A stretch of DNA of 64,000 nucleotides, from assembly GCF_044542075.1 (NCBI RefSeq), contig NZ_JBITTU010000007.1:1-64000 (forward strand). Direction: 5' to 3'. How positions within the stretch are numbered: position 1 is the stretch's first letter; each line of letters begins with the position of its first letter. Below, piece by piece: positions 7,012-14,543 of the stretch. Origin of the DNA: Leeuwenhoekiella sp044542075. GTDB taxonomy: Bacteria; Bacteroidota; Bacteroidia; Flavobacteriales; Flavobacteriaceae. The notes under the pieces were generated by a model. It was not told the DNA's origin. It did not search any database and was given only the letters and a program-made list of their open reading frames with translations. The translations under genes and the position numbers were made by a program.

Positions 7012-8124
7012 TTAGGCTTTAGCCGTAGGTTTCCCCCAATATTTAGCTTCAAGTGTCTTTATATATTTAATAGAAGATTCAGAGAATATAGATGGGCTGG
7101 CTTTATCTTTTTTTGCAGCTTTATTATAGAGATAAATGAAATAAAACGGATTCTGTATATTTTTTAAAAGTTGCTTTTTATAACCATTACGTACTATAAT
7201 ATCTGCCATATAATAACCAGGGCAGTGACCACTCGTCCATTTAATTAGATTGCGATAGTCCCGTTCCGTTTTAAAAGAGGTACCCTTAGATTTTTGTAAT
7301 TCAATAATATTAGTGTTTGCAATCTTTATAATACTATCTGCCTGATCAAGCACAAATTCTTTGAATTGAAGTTCTCCAGGTATTTCATCTTCAAACTGAA
7401 TATTCTTTGGCTTATCTATCATATCTGCAGAACCTTCATTAAGCACTCCATTTAAAAAATAGAGTAACCCCAAATCTGCCTCTGCTACGTTCTCAAAACT
7501 TACAGGATTTCTTAAAACGTGGTGCATCTCGTGTCCTGCTGTACTTCCTAGGTTTATTTTGTCTTGATTGTATAAATTCCATAGCGTCGCGATCACCACT
7601 TCACCCCCGGCAATAGCATCATTTTCAATTCCTATTAAATAAAAATTTACTCCAGTTTCTTTGCGTTGTAAATACTTGGGAAGCCACTCAAAAGCTTGTT
7701 CATACAGTATATCTATATACTTAGGATCTTCAAGTTGCTTTTGAAATGCTTTCAATTCTTTCTCATACTTTTTATAAACATATACTTTGTAGATAAACCA
7801 ATATGAAGATGGATCTTTTTCTATAGCCGGAATATAGGTTTGTAATAAACTATCGTTTTTGGGCATATAAACGAGTTCTAAATTATTTCTAAACCGTTCT
7901 AAATAGTTTGCATCAAAACCCTGATTATCTACATATGTTCTGTTAGCTTCTATTGCTAAAAAATCATCCCATTTTTCTTTGGAAAGTGAATCTCCATTCT
8001 TCAGCGTATCAACTAAATTCCAATAGGCATTTAAGGGTTCAAATTGCATTGTCTGCGCTATAGGATAAAATGGAATAATAGCCATCAAAGCGATAAGCAA
8101 TCTGGTTTTATATATGGAGTTCAT
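7012..8124 (-). CDS. DUF5700-like putative zinc-dependent peptidase
   Basis: A 370-residue exported protein. The signal peptide (MNSIYKTRLLIALMAIIPFY) ends about PIAQ at residue 24. A HEMHH zinc motif lies at 198-202 (HExxH with His198, Glu199, His202), and Glu230 in LNEGSAD is a good third ligand, giving a gluzincin-like HExxH...E pattern. This matches the DUF5700 family of bacterial putative metallopeptidases. Upstream in-frame ATG at 8145 adds seven residues (MIQINLY) before this signal peptide; I prefer the shorter start. Likely acts in the periplasm or outside the cell; no substrate known. It is a single gene with a 400-base upstream gap. Confidence 0.75.
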   Translation of the reverse strand: MNSIYKTRLLIALMAIIPFYPIAQTMQFEPLNAYWNLVDTLKNGDSLSKEKWDDFLAIEANRTYVDNQGFDANYLERFRNNLELVYMPKNDSLLQTYIPAIEKDPSSYWFIYKVYVYKKYEKELKAFQKQLEDPKYIDILYEQAFEWLPKYLQRKETGVNFYLIGIENDAIAGGEVVIATLWNLYNQDKINLGSTAGHEMHHVLRNPVSFENVAEADLGLLYFLNGVLNEGSADMIDKPKNIQFEDEIPGELQFKEFVLDQADSIIKIANTNIIELQKSKGTSFKTERDYRNLIKWTSGHCPGYYMADIIVRNGYKKQLLKNIQNPFYFIYLYNKAAKKDKASPSIFSESSIKYIKTLEAKYWGKPTAKA

Positions 8125-8525
8125 GTATAGATTTATTTGAATCAAATGTAATTTTTTTCACTTTACTATATTTTAAAATAATATCCTATTAATTCAAATT
8201 TGATGAAATACAAAAGCACTTGACACAATAAGAATTTTAGTGATTTAAAACAAATGCAATTGAAACATAAGTCTCCATAAATAAGCTCTTTTCACTACTT
8301 AGTATTCTATTTTTCCTTCTAAATTTACCTTCTTATATTTTTTAGATATGGGAATATTTTATGCTGGAGTAAAAAAATATAATTAAACGTATTGATTTTA
8401 TAAGGTTTTTGAGGAATTACGACTAGTTATATCGATTAATCATAATCACCTCTCAAAATATCGTATCAAAATACGTTTCGAAAAAGTTAACCCCTATTAC
8501 CGGGAAATAATCAGTAATACATTTT
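8125..8525. other. Divergent intergenic region
   Basis: About 400 very AT-rich bases between the divergent DUF5700-like and EamA genes. No convincing open frame, tRNA or strong hairpin was seen. A weak 5-base inverted repeat CGTAT-caaa-ATACG is at about 8461-8474, and CCCCTATTACCGGG lies about 35 bases before the EamA start. Both promoters must lie here, but no perfect TAnnTTTG was recognised. Confidence 0.4.
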
Positions 8526-9431
8526 ATGGATAAATTAAAAGGAATAGCCTTTGTATCTATAGGCGCAGCAAGCTATGGCGTTCTGGCAACAATAGTAAAA
8601 CTGGCTAACAATGCAGGTTTTGGTACCGCTGCCCTTACCTTTCTACAGTTTGTTTTTGGAGTGGTGGTTTTGAGCATTATCTCTTTCTTTCTATCTAAGA
8701 AACAAGAAAACCAAGAGCAGAAATCTCAAAAATATTCGGCTAAATATCCCAAACTGAAATTAATTCTTTTTGGTGCTCCTTTAGGTTTAACCAGTTGTTT
8801 TTACTATTTGGCGATACAATATGTACCGGTTTCTATAGGTATCATTCTTCTTATGCAAACCGTTTGGATGAGCATAATACTTGAGTATTTTATAGATCGC
8901 CAGCTCGTAAACCGAACCAAACTTATAGGAGCAGTTGTGGTATTACTAGGGACGGTTCTCGCATCGCGTATTTTTGAAAGTGATTTTAACTTTAGTGCTG
9001 TTGGCTTTGGATACGGTTTTCTTGCCGCCCTATCGTATACTTTCACGATGTATGCTACAAATAAAGTTTCGGTAGAATTGCCTAATATCACCCGAAGTAA
9101 ATATCTGGTTTTAGGCGGTTTTATAGCCATTCTCCTGTTTTGGAATATTCAGATTATCGAAGAATTAAATACTGTGACACTTATAAAATGGGGTGTTGTA
9201 TTAGGTCTTTTTGGTACTGTCTTACCTCCTATTCTTTTTAATAATGGAGTTCCTAAAATAGGTGCAGGTTTAGCAGGAATACTGGCAACATTAGAAATAC
9301 CGGTTTCTATATTGAGTGCCTATTTTATGCTGAATGAACGCATAGGGATTTTACAGGCTATAGGTATTCTTATAATTCTAGTAACGATTATAAAAATTAA
9401 CATGCAGAAACAAAGCACAAAAATCAATTAG
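8526..9431 (+). CDS. EamA/DMT-superfamily permease
   Basis: A 301-residue membrane protein with about ten hydrophobic helices in two EamA halves (about 1-145 and 155-297), the usual length for drug/metabolite transporters. Conserved features are the start GIAFVSIGAASYGVLATIVKLA, the loop AIQYVPVSIGIILLMQT before helix 4, and ATLEIPVSILSAYFMLNERIG in the second half, the EamA signature with a Glu. It probably exports or imports amino acids, nucleobases or similar small metabolites across the inner membrane. No neighbour helps to choose the substrate. Confidence 0.9.
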   Translation: MDKLKGIAFVSIGAASYGVLATIVKLANNAGFGTAALTFLQFVFGVVVLSIISFFLSKKQENQEQKSQKYSAKYPKLKLILFGAPLGLTSCFYYLAIQYVPVSIGIILLMQTVWMSIILEYFIDRQLVNRTKLIGAVVVLLGTVLASRIFESDFNFSAVGFGYGFLAALSYTFTMYATNKVSVELPNITRSKYLVLGGFIAILLFWNIQIIEELNTVTLIKWGVVLGLFGTVLPPILFNNGVPKIGAGLAGILATLEIPVSILSAYFMLNERIGILQAIGILIILVTIIKINMQKQSTKIN

Positions 9432-9529
9432 GGTATTAAAAGTAATGCGTAATTCCTTAAGAGATAGGTTGGTGATACATTACAGACTTAAAATAAAATA
9501 ATCGTTATATTTATTACTTATAGCTAACT

Positions 9530-10720
9530 ATGATCAACACTAACCTAAGTACAGACTTGCAAAATGACATTTTGAATGTCACACAAATTAGTGCGATTCC
9601 TTCAATACTAAATGTCATTTGTCGCACTACAGGAATGAAATTTTCTGCAGTAGCGCGCGTCACAGATGAGAAATGGATTACGTGTGTTTCACAAGACGAA
9701 TGTAACTTTGGCTTAAAAACGGGAGATGAGTTGGTTTTAGAAACCACAATTTGCAACGAGATTAAACAGCATCACAACCCGGTTATTATTGATGAAGTGG
9801 TTAGCAATGCCACCTATTGTAATCATCCTACTCCAGCGCAATACGGGTTTCAAAGCTATATATCTTATCCTATTTATAGAAAAAATGGAAGTTTTTTTGG
9901 TACGCTCTGCGCCATAGACCCTGAGCCCGCAAAAATAGACAATCAGGAAACTAAAGATCTATTCGCTCTATATGCGCAGCTTATTTCCTTTCATCTAGAT
10001 GCGGTTGAAGAAGTTAATGACTTAAATATTAAGCTTAAAGAAGAAAAACATATAGGTGAATTACGGGAAACATTTATAGCAATTTTAGGTCACGATCTAC
10101 GCAATCCTGTAGGTACAACCCGAATGTGTGCAGATATTTTATTACAGATGAATCTGCCCGAAATGGCAAACAGACAGGCGAGTACTATAAAAAGTACCTC
10201 CTATCGTATGCAGGGTCTCATTGATAATTTATTAGATTTCGCTAAAGGACATCTGGGTGAAGGCATACGACTAGATCGTATAACGAATAATCAAGCGCTT
10301 AAAAAATCACTAAATCAGGTTACTAAAGAACTTAAAACGATAGATACACATCACAAAATCACCTTAAATATAGATTTAAAGCAAGATGTAAATTGTGATA
10401 TTAATCGCGTGGGGCAATTGTATTCTAATCTACTCGGAAACGCAGTTAAACATGGTGCCGCAGAAGAGCCTATTATAGTAGATGTTTTGGCCATAAATAA
10501 TAGTTTTTCTATACGCGTTTCAAATTCAGGTGATGAGATTCCCAAAGCAAAAATGCTCAACCTATTTAAACCTTTTTTTACAACCAATTCTGCTAACAAC
10601 AAATCTGGTTTAGGCTTAGGTCTTTATATTTCTTCAGAAATAGCAAAAGCACATAACGGAATTATTGAAGTTACTTCAACTCAAAAAGAGACTAATTTTG
10701 TTTTCTCAATGCCTATTTAG
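9530..10720 (+). CDS. GAF-domain sensor histidine kinase (orphan)
   Basis: A 396-residue soluble kinase with no membrane segment. An N-terminal GAF domain (about 20-160; its core includes ISYPIYRKNGSFFGTLCAIDP) is joined by a short coiled linker to HisKA, with phospho-acceptor His188 in ILGHDLRNPVG, then a HATPase_c domain: N box NLLGNAVKHG near 300 and G boxes in KSGLGLGLYISSEIA near 360. The GAF domain could bind a small ligand or chromophore; the cysteines there (Cys75, Cys97, Cys127) may matter. No response regulator or receiver domain is next to it, so its partner is elsewhere. Confidence 0.92.
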   Translation: MINTNLSTDLQNDILNVTQISAIPSILNVICRTTGMKFSAVARVTDEKWITCVSQDECNFGLKTGDELVLETTICNEIKQHHNPVIIDEVVSNATYCNHPTPAQYGFQSYISYPIYRKNGSFFGTLCAIDPEPAKIDNQETKDLFALYAQLISFHLDAVEEVNDLNIKLKEEKHIGELRETFIAILGHDLRNPVGTTRMCADILLQMNLPEMANRQASTIKSTSYRMQGLIDNLLDFAKGHLGEGIRLDRITNNQALKKSLNQVTKELKTIDTHHKITLNIDLKQDVNCDINRVGQLYSNLLGNAVKHGAAEEPIIVDVLAINNSFSIRVSNSGDEIPKAKMLNLFKPFFTTNSANNKSGLGLGLYISSEIAKAHNGIIEVTSTQKETNFVFSMPI

Positions 10721-10725
10721 AGTCA

Positions 10726-10753
10726 AATTATAGGGTCATTAAACCCTATAATT
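10726..10753 (+). terminator. Hairpin after the histidine kinase gene
   Basis: A perfect 11-base stem, AATTATAGGGT/ACCCTATAATT, with a six-base loop lies five bases after the stop. The T-run is poor (CAGTTTC), so it may be a weak terminator or an mRNA 3' stabiliser. Confidence 0.5.
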
Positions 10754-10804
10754 CAGTTTCTAACTAATAGAATATAATTTTAAATCATCTTCATCTTAAA
10801 AAAT

Positions 10805-10903
10805 TAACGTTATCTTCTTGTATTATTTTTGATTATAATACGAAGTAACGTGTTAATTACCTTACATTCATTTATCTACATAATTTGATTTCTTAACACG
10901 TTA
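10805..10903. promoter_or_regulatory. Cluster of TAAC(n0-2)GTTA palindromes
   Basis: Three related palindromes are seen: TAACGTTA (10805-10812), TAACGTGTTA (10846-10855) and TAACACGTTA (10894-10903). The last two are exact reverse complements extended to 11 bases (TAACGTGTTAA and TTAACACGTTA), 36 bases apart. They lie 40-160 bases upstream of the promoter of the EthD-VOC pair and could be operators. Confidence 0.4.
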
Positions 10904-10943
10904 AATCAATCCCGTTAAACTTATTTTAAATCAACTAAATGGA

Positions 10944-10974
10944 TTTAGTAAAGACCATGTCTCATGTAATTTTG
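10944..10974 (+). promoter_or_regulatory. Promoter of the EthD-VOC gene pair
   Basis: TTTA (10944-10947), 19 bases, then TAATTTTG (10967-10974), a perfect TAnnTTTG -7 element. The predicted transcript starts about 20 bases before the EthD gene at 11004. Confidence 0.65.
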
Positions 10975-11003
10975 GGGTAATGTTTAACCTTAAAAATTAA
11001 GCA

Positions 11004-11360
11004 ATGATAAAAATGACCATGTTTTTGAGAAGAAATCCAAAACTCACTCACGAAGAATTTGTAAAGCACCATATTGAAATTCACGGTCCACTCTTTAGGA
11101 AAATCCCGGAAGCAGATAAACATTGCATTCGTTATATACAAACCCATCCCATAAAACAAAAAACGAGTGCTGTAGAAGTTGAAGATTATGACGGGACTGC
11201 AGAACTTTGGTTTGATAGTTTAGAAGGTCTTGAAAACACACTCAATTCAGATTTTTATAAAAATCATGTATTCCCCGATGAAAAAACTTTTTTAGATCAC
11301 GAGAATACACAGGTAACCATTGGCAATCAAGTAGAAATTATAACGAATTCTAACTCCTAA
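11004..11360 (+). CDS. EthD-family protein (second copy)
   Basis: A 118-residue EthD-domain protein: MIKMTMFLRRNPKLTHEEFVKHHIEIHGPLF has the conserved strand followed by the H-x-HGPL motif (His23, His27), and the C-terminal half FLDHENTQVTIGNQVEII closes the barrel. It differs clearly from the EthD protein at 4411, so this is not a recent duplication. It is 3 bases upstream of a VOC-family gene, so the two are co-transcribed and probably act on the same compound. EthD reactions are mostly undefined; the combination suggests breakdown of an aromatic or quinone-like compound. Confidence 0.82.
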   Translation: MIKMTMFLRRNPKLTHEEFVKHHIEIHGPLFRKIPEADKHCIRYIQTHPIKQKTSAVEVEDYDGTAELWFDSLEGLENTLNSDFYKNHVFPDEKTFLDHENTQVTIGNQVEIITNSNS

Positions 11361-11363
11361 ATT

Positions 11364-11891
11364 ATGAGCACAACATCACGTATACGCGGTATAGACCACA
11401 TTGGGATCACCGTACCTAATGTAACCGAAGCTTCACAATTTTTAAAACAGGCTTTTGATGCTAAAACATTGTATGACTTGGTACAAAAAGATGAAGAACC
11501 TATGGAAGGTGAGGAAACTGAAAAACAATTAGGTATTCCTCAAGGAGCAAAAGTGGTACATATGAAACTTATGCAACTGGGTAAAAGCGCCACTTTAGAG
11601 CTTTTTGAATTTGAAAATACAAGTCAGAAAAAGCCTGTTGCGTTAAATGATTTTGGCATTACGCATTTTGCAGTTTACGTAGACGATATAACGTATGCTG
11701 CAAAACGTTTTAAAACTGCCGGTGGCGAATTACTATCACAACCGCACGGTTTGGGTGGTATAGAAAAAGGACCACATAATGCCGGGGTTTATGGTAGAGC
11801 TCCTTGGGGTAGTCTTATTGAATTGATAACATACCCAGACGGATTACAAACAGAATATATAAACCGCTGGACCCCACCACAAAGAAATTAA
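11364..11891 (+). CDS. VOC-family (glyoxalase/bleomycin-resistance/extradiol dioxygenase-fold) protein
   Basis: A 175-residue protein with two beta-alpha-beta-beta-beta repeats. The first module begins GIDHIGITVPNVTEASQFLKQAF with the metal ligand His11 region, and the second around DFGITHFAVYVDDITYAAKRFKTAGGELL. The end PWGSLIELITYPDGLQTEY supplies the usual Glu ligand (IELITYP). VOC proteins are metal-dependent isomerases, dioxygenases or lyases; the reaction cannot be read here. It follows the EthD gene at 3 bases and is followed by a clear terminator. Confidence 0.85.
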   Translation: MSTTSRIRGIDHIGITVPNVTEASQFLKQAFDAKTLYDLVQKDEEPMEGEETEKQLGIPQGAKVVHMKLMQLGKSATLELFEFENTSQKKPVALNDFGITHFAVYVDDITYAAKRFKTAGGELLSQPHGLGGIEKGPHNAGVYGRAPWGSLIELITYPDGLQTEYINRWTPPQRN

Positions 11892-11905
11892 CAAGCGATC
11901 TAATT

Positions 11906-11938
11906 TTAAAAATCCCAATTTTATATTGGGATTTTTAA
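11906..11938 (+). terminator. Rho-independent terminator after the VOC gene
   Basis: TTAAAAATCCCAAT (11906-11919) and ATTGGGATTTTTAA (11925-11938) form a perfect 14-base stem with a five-base loop, ending the EthD-VOC transcript. Confidence 0.8.
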
Positions 11939-12054
11939 TTTAACCTAATCAATACGCTAAGGTCATAAAGATTTTGAGATAAGCTTAACAACCTCTCAGG
12001 AAAGGCAATGACTACTTTTACGACTTTAAAGATGATTCACTTTAAATTTAAAAT

Positions 12055-12654
12055 ATGAGTTTTTTACAAGCGATGCAGCATAGATACACTACAAAAAAAT
12101 ATGATGCATCAAAAAAAATAGGCAGTCAGAAGATCGAAGAGTTAAAAGAAATTTTACGTTTATCACCTTCTTCTATTAATAGCCAACCCTGGAAATTTAC
12201 CTTCGTTTCTGATCGTGCTACTAAAGAGAAACTTTCTAAAGTATCCTGGATAAATACTAGCAAAGTTACAGATAGCGATACGGTAATTGTACTAAGTAGA
12301 ATAGATAGTTTAGCTGCCTTTGAATCTCAAATTGAACGTGAATTACCCGAGGGCGCTGTAAATTATTATAAAGAATTTATAAAACCACAACCCGAAGCGC
12401 AAACCAAAGCCTGGTTTGAAAAGCAGGTATATTTAGCATTAGGTGTTTTATTAAGTGCCTGCGCAGAAATGGGTATAGATGCGACTCCTATGGAAGGTAT
12501 AGAACCTGAGAACTACGATAAAATCATAGGTCAATCAGATTATACCACACTGGTAGCAGTTGCAATAGGTTATAGAGATCCTGAAGATGCCAACCAACCT
12601 AGCAAAAAACCAAAATCTAGAATTGCTTTAGATCAGATTATAGAAACTATTTAA
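12055..12654 (+). CDS. Nitroreductase-family NAD(P)H-dependent oxidoreductase
   Basis: A 199-residue FMN-binding nitroreductase-family protein of normal length. RYTTKKYD near residues 10-17 is the phosphate-binding Arg/Lys motif, and LRLSPSSINSQPWKFTFVSD (about 34-54) is the family signature with the Ser/Asn contacting FMN. The C-terminal part has ALGVLLSACAEMGIDATPMEG, the usual FMN-side loop. NfsB-like enzymes reduce nitroaromatics, quinones and flavins with NAD(P)H as homodimers in the cytoplasm. It is followed by a long terminator. The nearby EthD-VOC pair may have a related role in xenobiotic turnover. Confidence 0.92.
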   Translation: MSFLQAMQHRYTTKKYDASKKIGSQKIEELKEILRLSPSSINSQPWKFTFVSDRATKEKLSKVSWINTSKVTDSDTVIVLSRIDSLAAFESQIERELPEGAVNYYKEFIKPQPEAQTKAWFEKQVYLALGVLLSACAEMGIDATPMEGIEPENYDKIIGQSDYTTLVAVAIGYRDPEDANQPSKKPKSRIALDQIIETI

Positions 12655-12669
12655 AAGATAAACCTACTC

Positions 12670-12723
12670 AATTTAAGAAGTCTGAAAATGCATCCTACAT
12701 TGTATTTTCAGACTTCTTAAATT
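12670..12723 (+). terminator. Long-stem terminator after the nitroreductase gene
   Basis: AATTTAAGAAGTCTGAAAAT (12670-12689) pairs perfectly over 20 bases with 12704-12723, with a 14-base loop. The long perfect stem lies 16 bases after the stop codon, with an A-rich sequence on both sides. Confidence 0.75.
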
Positions 12724-12872
12724 AAAAAAATAACCTTAGTTCTTCTAGCTATCATTAGAAGTTTATTGCCTTTTAATCTAAACCTTAACACTTCTAAACT
12801 CTTTAAAAACCTTTAAAAAGGGGAACTTTGCATTCCTTAAAAATAAAACCACAACCCTACCGCGCTTAAATT

Positions 12873-13772
12873 ATGAGTAAAGTAAAAACAGCTATTAGCG
12901 CAACCTACTTTAGCATTATAGGAAATACCATACTTGCAATATTAAAAGGTATTGCCGGTATTTTTGGTAATTCTTATGCACTAATAGCCGATGCTATCGA
13001 ATCTACAGCAGATATTTTTGCTTCTTTTTTAGTGCTTTTTGGTTTAAAATATGCAGACCGTCCGCCAGATGATAATCATCCTTATGGTCACGGTAAAATA
13101 GAACCCTTAATTACTTTTCTCGTAGTGGCATTTTTAGTGACTTCTGCCACAGTAATTGCGTACGAGAGCATAGAAAATATTCAAACTCCGCACCTCGCTC
13201 CAAAATCCTGGACACTTTATGTCTTAGGAGCTATTATTATTTGGAAAGAGACTTCTTTTCGGCTTGTTTTAAAACGTAGTATAGAGACTAATAGTTCGTC
13301 GCTCAAAGCAGATGCCTGGCATCACCGTAGCGATGCAATAACTTCGGTAATGGCATTTTTAGGAATAAGTATTGCACTTATTTTTGGAGAAGGATTTGAA
13401 GCTGCAGACGATTGGGCAGCATTACTGGCATCTGGTATTATTTTATACAACGCATATCTGATCTTTAGACCCGCCCTGGGCGAAATAATGGATGAAAACA
13501 GATATGATGATGTCATAGAACTGGTACGCGTAAAATCGCTCGAGGTACCCGGAGTTTTAGAAACCGAAAAAGCCTACATACGTAAAGCAGGGATGAATTA
13601 TCATCTTGATTTGCACGCTATCGTAGATGGTACGATAAGCGTAACCGCCGGTCATATTATTGCACACAAATTACAAGACCATTTAAAAGAAGAAATTCCC
13701 AACCTCAACTTTGTACTAATACATATTGAGCCCGGGAATCCTTTAAAATTTCAAACTACAGAAACAGATTAG
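12873..13772 (+). CDS. Cation diffusion facilitator (CDF) transporter
   Basis: A 299-residue inner-membrane metal/proton antiporter. The transmembrane domain (about six helices, residues 10-205) carries the metal site: LIADAIESTAD in helix 2 (Asp40, Asp47) and ADAWHHRSDA in helix 5. The third site is HPYGHGK in the helix 2-3 loop. The C-terminal cytoplasmic domain (about 210-290) contains a His-rich end (YHLDLHAIVDG, HIIAHKLQDH). Position 43 is Glu where many zinc CDFs have His (DxxH), so the metal may not be zinc. Upstream GAACTTTG differs by one base from the -7 consensus. Stands alone; the convergent pgl gene follows. Confidence 0.92.
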   Translation: MSKVKTAISATYFSIIGNTILAILKGIAGIFGNSYALIADAIESTADIFASFLVLFGLKYADRPPDDNHPYGHGKIEPLITFLVVAFLVTSATVIAYESIENIQTPHLAPKSWTLYVLGAIIIWKETSFRLVLKRSIETNSSSLKADAWHHRSDAITSVMAFLGISIALIFGEGFEAADDWAALLASGIILYNAYLIFRPALGEIMDENRYDDVIELVRVKSLEVPGVLETEKAYIRKAGMNYHLDLHAIVDGTISVTAGHIIAHKLQDHLKEEIPNLNFVLIHIEPGNPLKFQTTETD

Positions 13773-13802
13773 TTTCCGAAGCATTTTCTATTTACATAAC
13801 AG

Positions 13803-14513
13803 TTACAAACCTGCTGCCGCGTCCTGATCTAAAAACCAGATCAATTTACCGTTTTTAGGAGCAACTAAACTCGCAGGAAACTTCTTGTAATCTTCGCGCT
13901 CATTAATAATAGCAGATACTTTTTCTTTTTTGCCCGCTCCGGTTACTAAAAAAGCAACAGTTTTAGCCGCATTGATGACTTTTCCGGTAATGGTAATACG
14001 TTTTTGTCCACTCTCGGGATGCGTCGCCACTTTACAGCTTTCGGGCATTTCCCACAATTCAATTTGATGTGGGAAAATAGATGCAGTGTGACCATCATCG
14101 CCCATACCTAAAATAACTAAGTCAAAACAAGGTATCCCATTTAACGCAGGTAAATTATCACGTAATACATTTGTGTAGCGTTTAGCTTCTTTTTCGGGGT
14201 CATCTTCCCCTAGTATCCTAAAAATATTAGCTTCAGGAATCGTGATTTTAGAAAGTAGATGTTCTACCGTCATTTTATAATTGCTCTCGTCATCTGAAGG
14301 CGGCACACAGCGTTCATCGCCCCAGTATAAATTTACTTTTGACCAGTCTATATCTGCACCAAATTCTGATGCCAGTTGATCAAAAACTATTTTGGGAGTG
14401 CTTCCGCCAGAAAGGGCAATATGCACCTCTTCCCCGGTTGAACACAATTCTTTAAAAAATTCTGAAAAATCTTCAGCAACACGTTGCTTGTTTTCTTGTA
14501 TACGTAAGTCCAT
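13803..14513 (-). CDS. pgl: 6-phosphogluconolactonase
   Basis: A 236-residue cytoplasmic hydrolase of the glucosamine-6-phosphate isomerase/6-phosphogluconolactonase family. The GGSTPK motif (ALSGGSTPKIVFDQL, about residues 33-47) binds phosphate, YWGDERCVPPSDDESNY is the family signature and LGMGDDGHTASIFP is the catalytic loop with His. It converts 6-phosphogluconolactone to 6-phosphogluconate, the second step of the oxidative pentose phosphate path. It lies 30 bases downstream of zwf on the same strand, so both form an operon. Confidence 0.96.
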   Translation of the reverse strand: MDLRIQENKQRVAEDFSEFFKELCSTGEEVHIALSGGSTPKIVFDQLASEFGADIDWSKVNLYWGDERCVPPSDDESNYKMTVEHLLSKITIPEANIFRILGEDDPEKEAKRYTNVLRDNLPALNGIPCFDLVILGMGDDGHTASIFPHQIELWEMPESCKVATHPESGQKRITITGKVINAAKTVAFLVTGAGKKEKVSAIINEREDYKKFPASLVAPKNGKLIWFLDQDAAAGL

Positions 14514-14543
14514 AAGTATGGAAATATTTAATTAAAATTCGGT

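Noticed and set aside
8125..8525. A search for a tRNA or small RNA in the 400-base gap
   Set aside because: No cloverleaf-type pairing or terminator hairpin was found.
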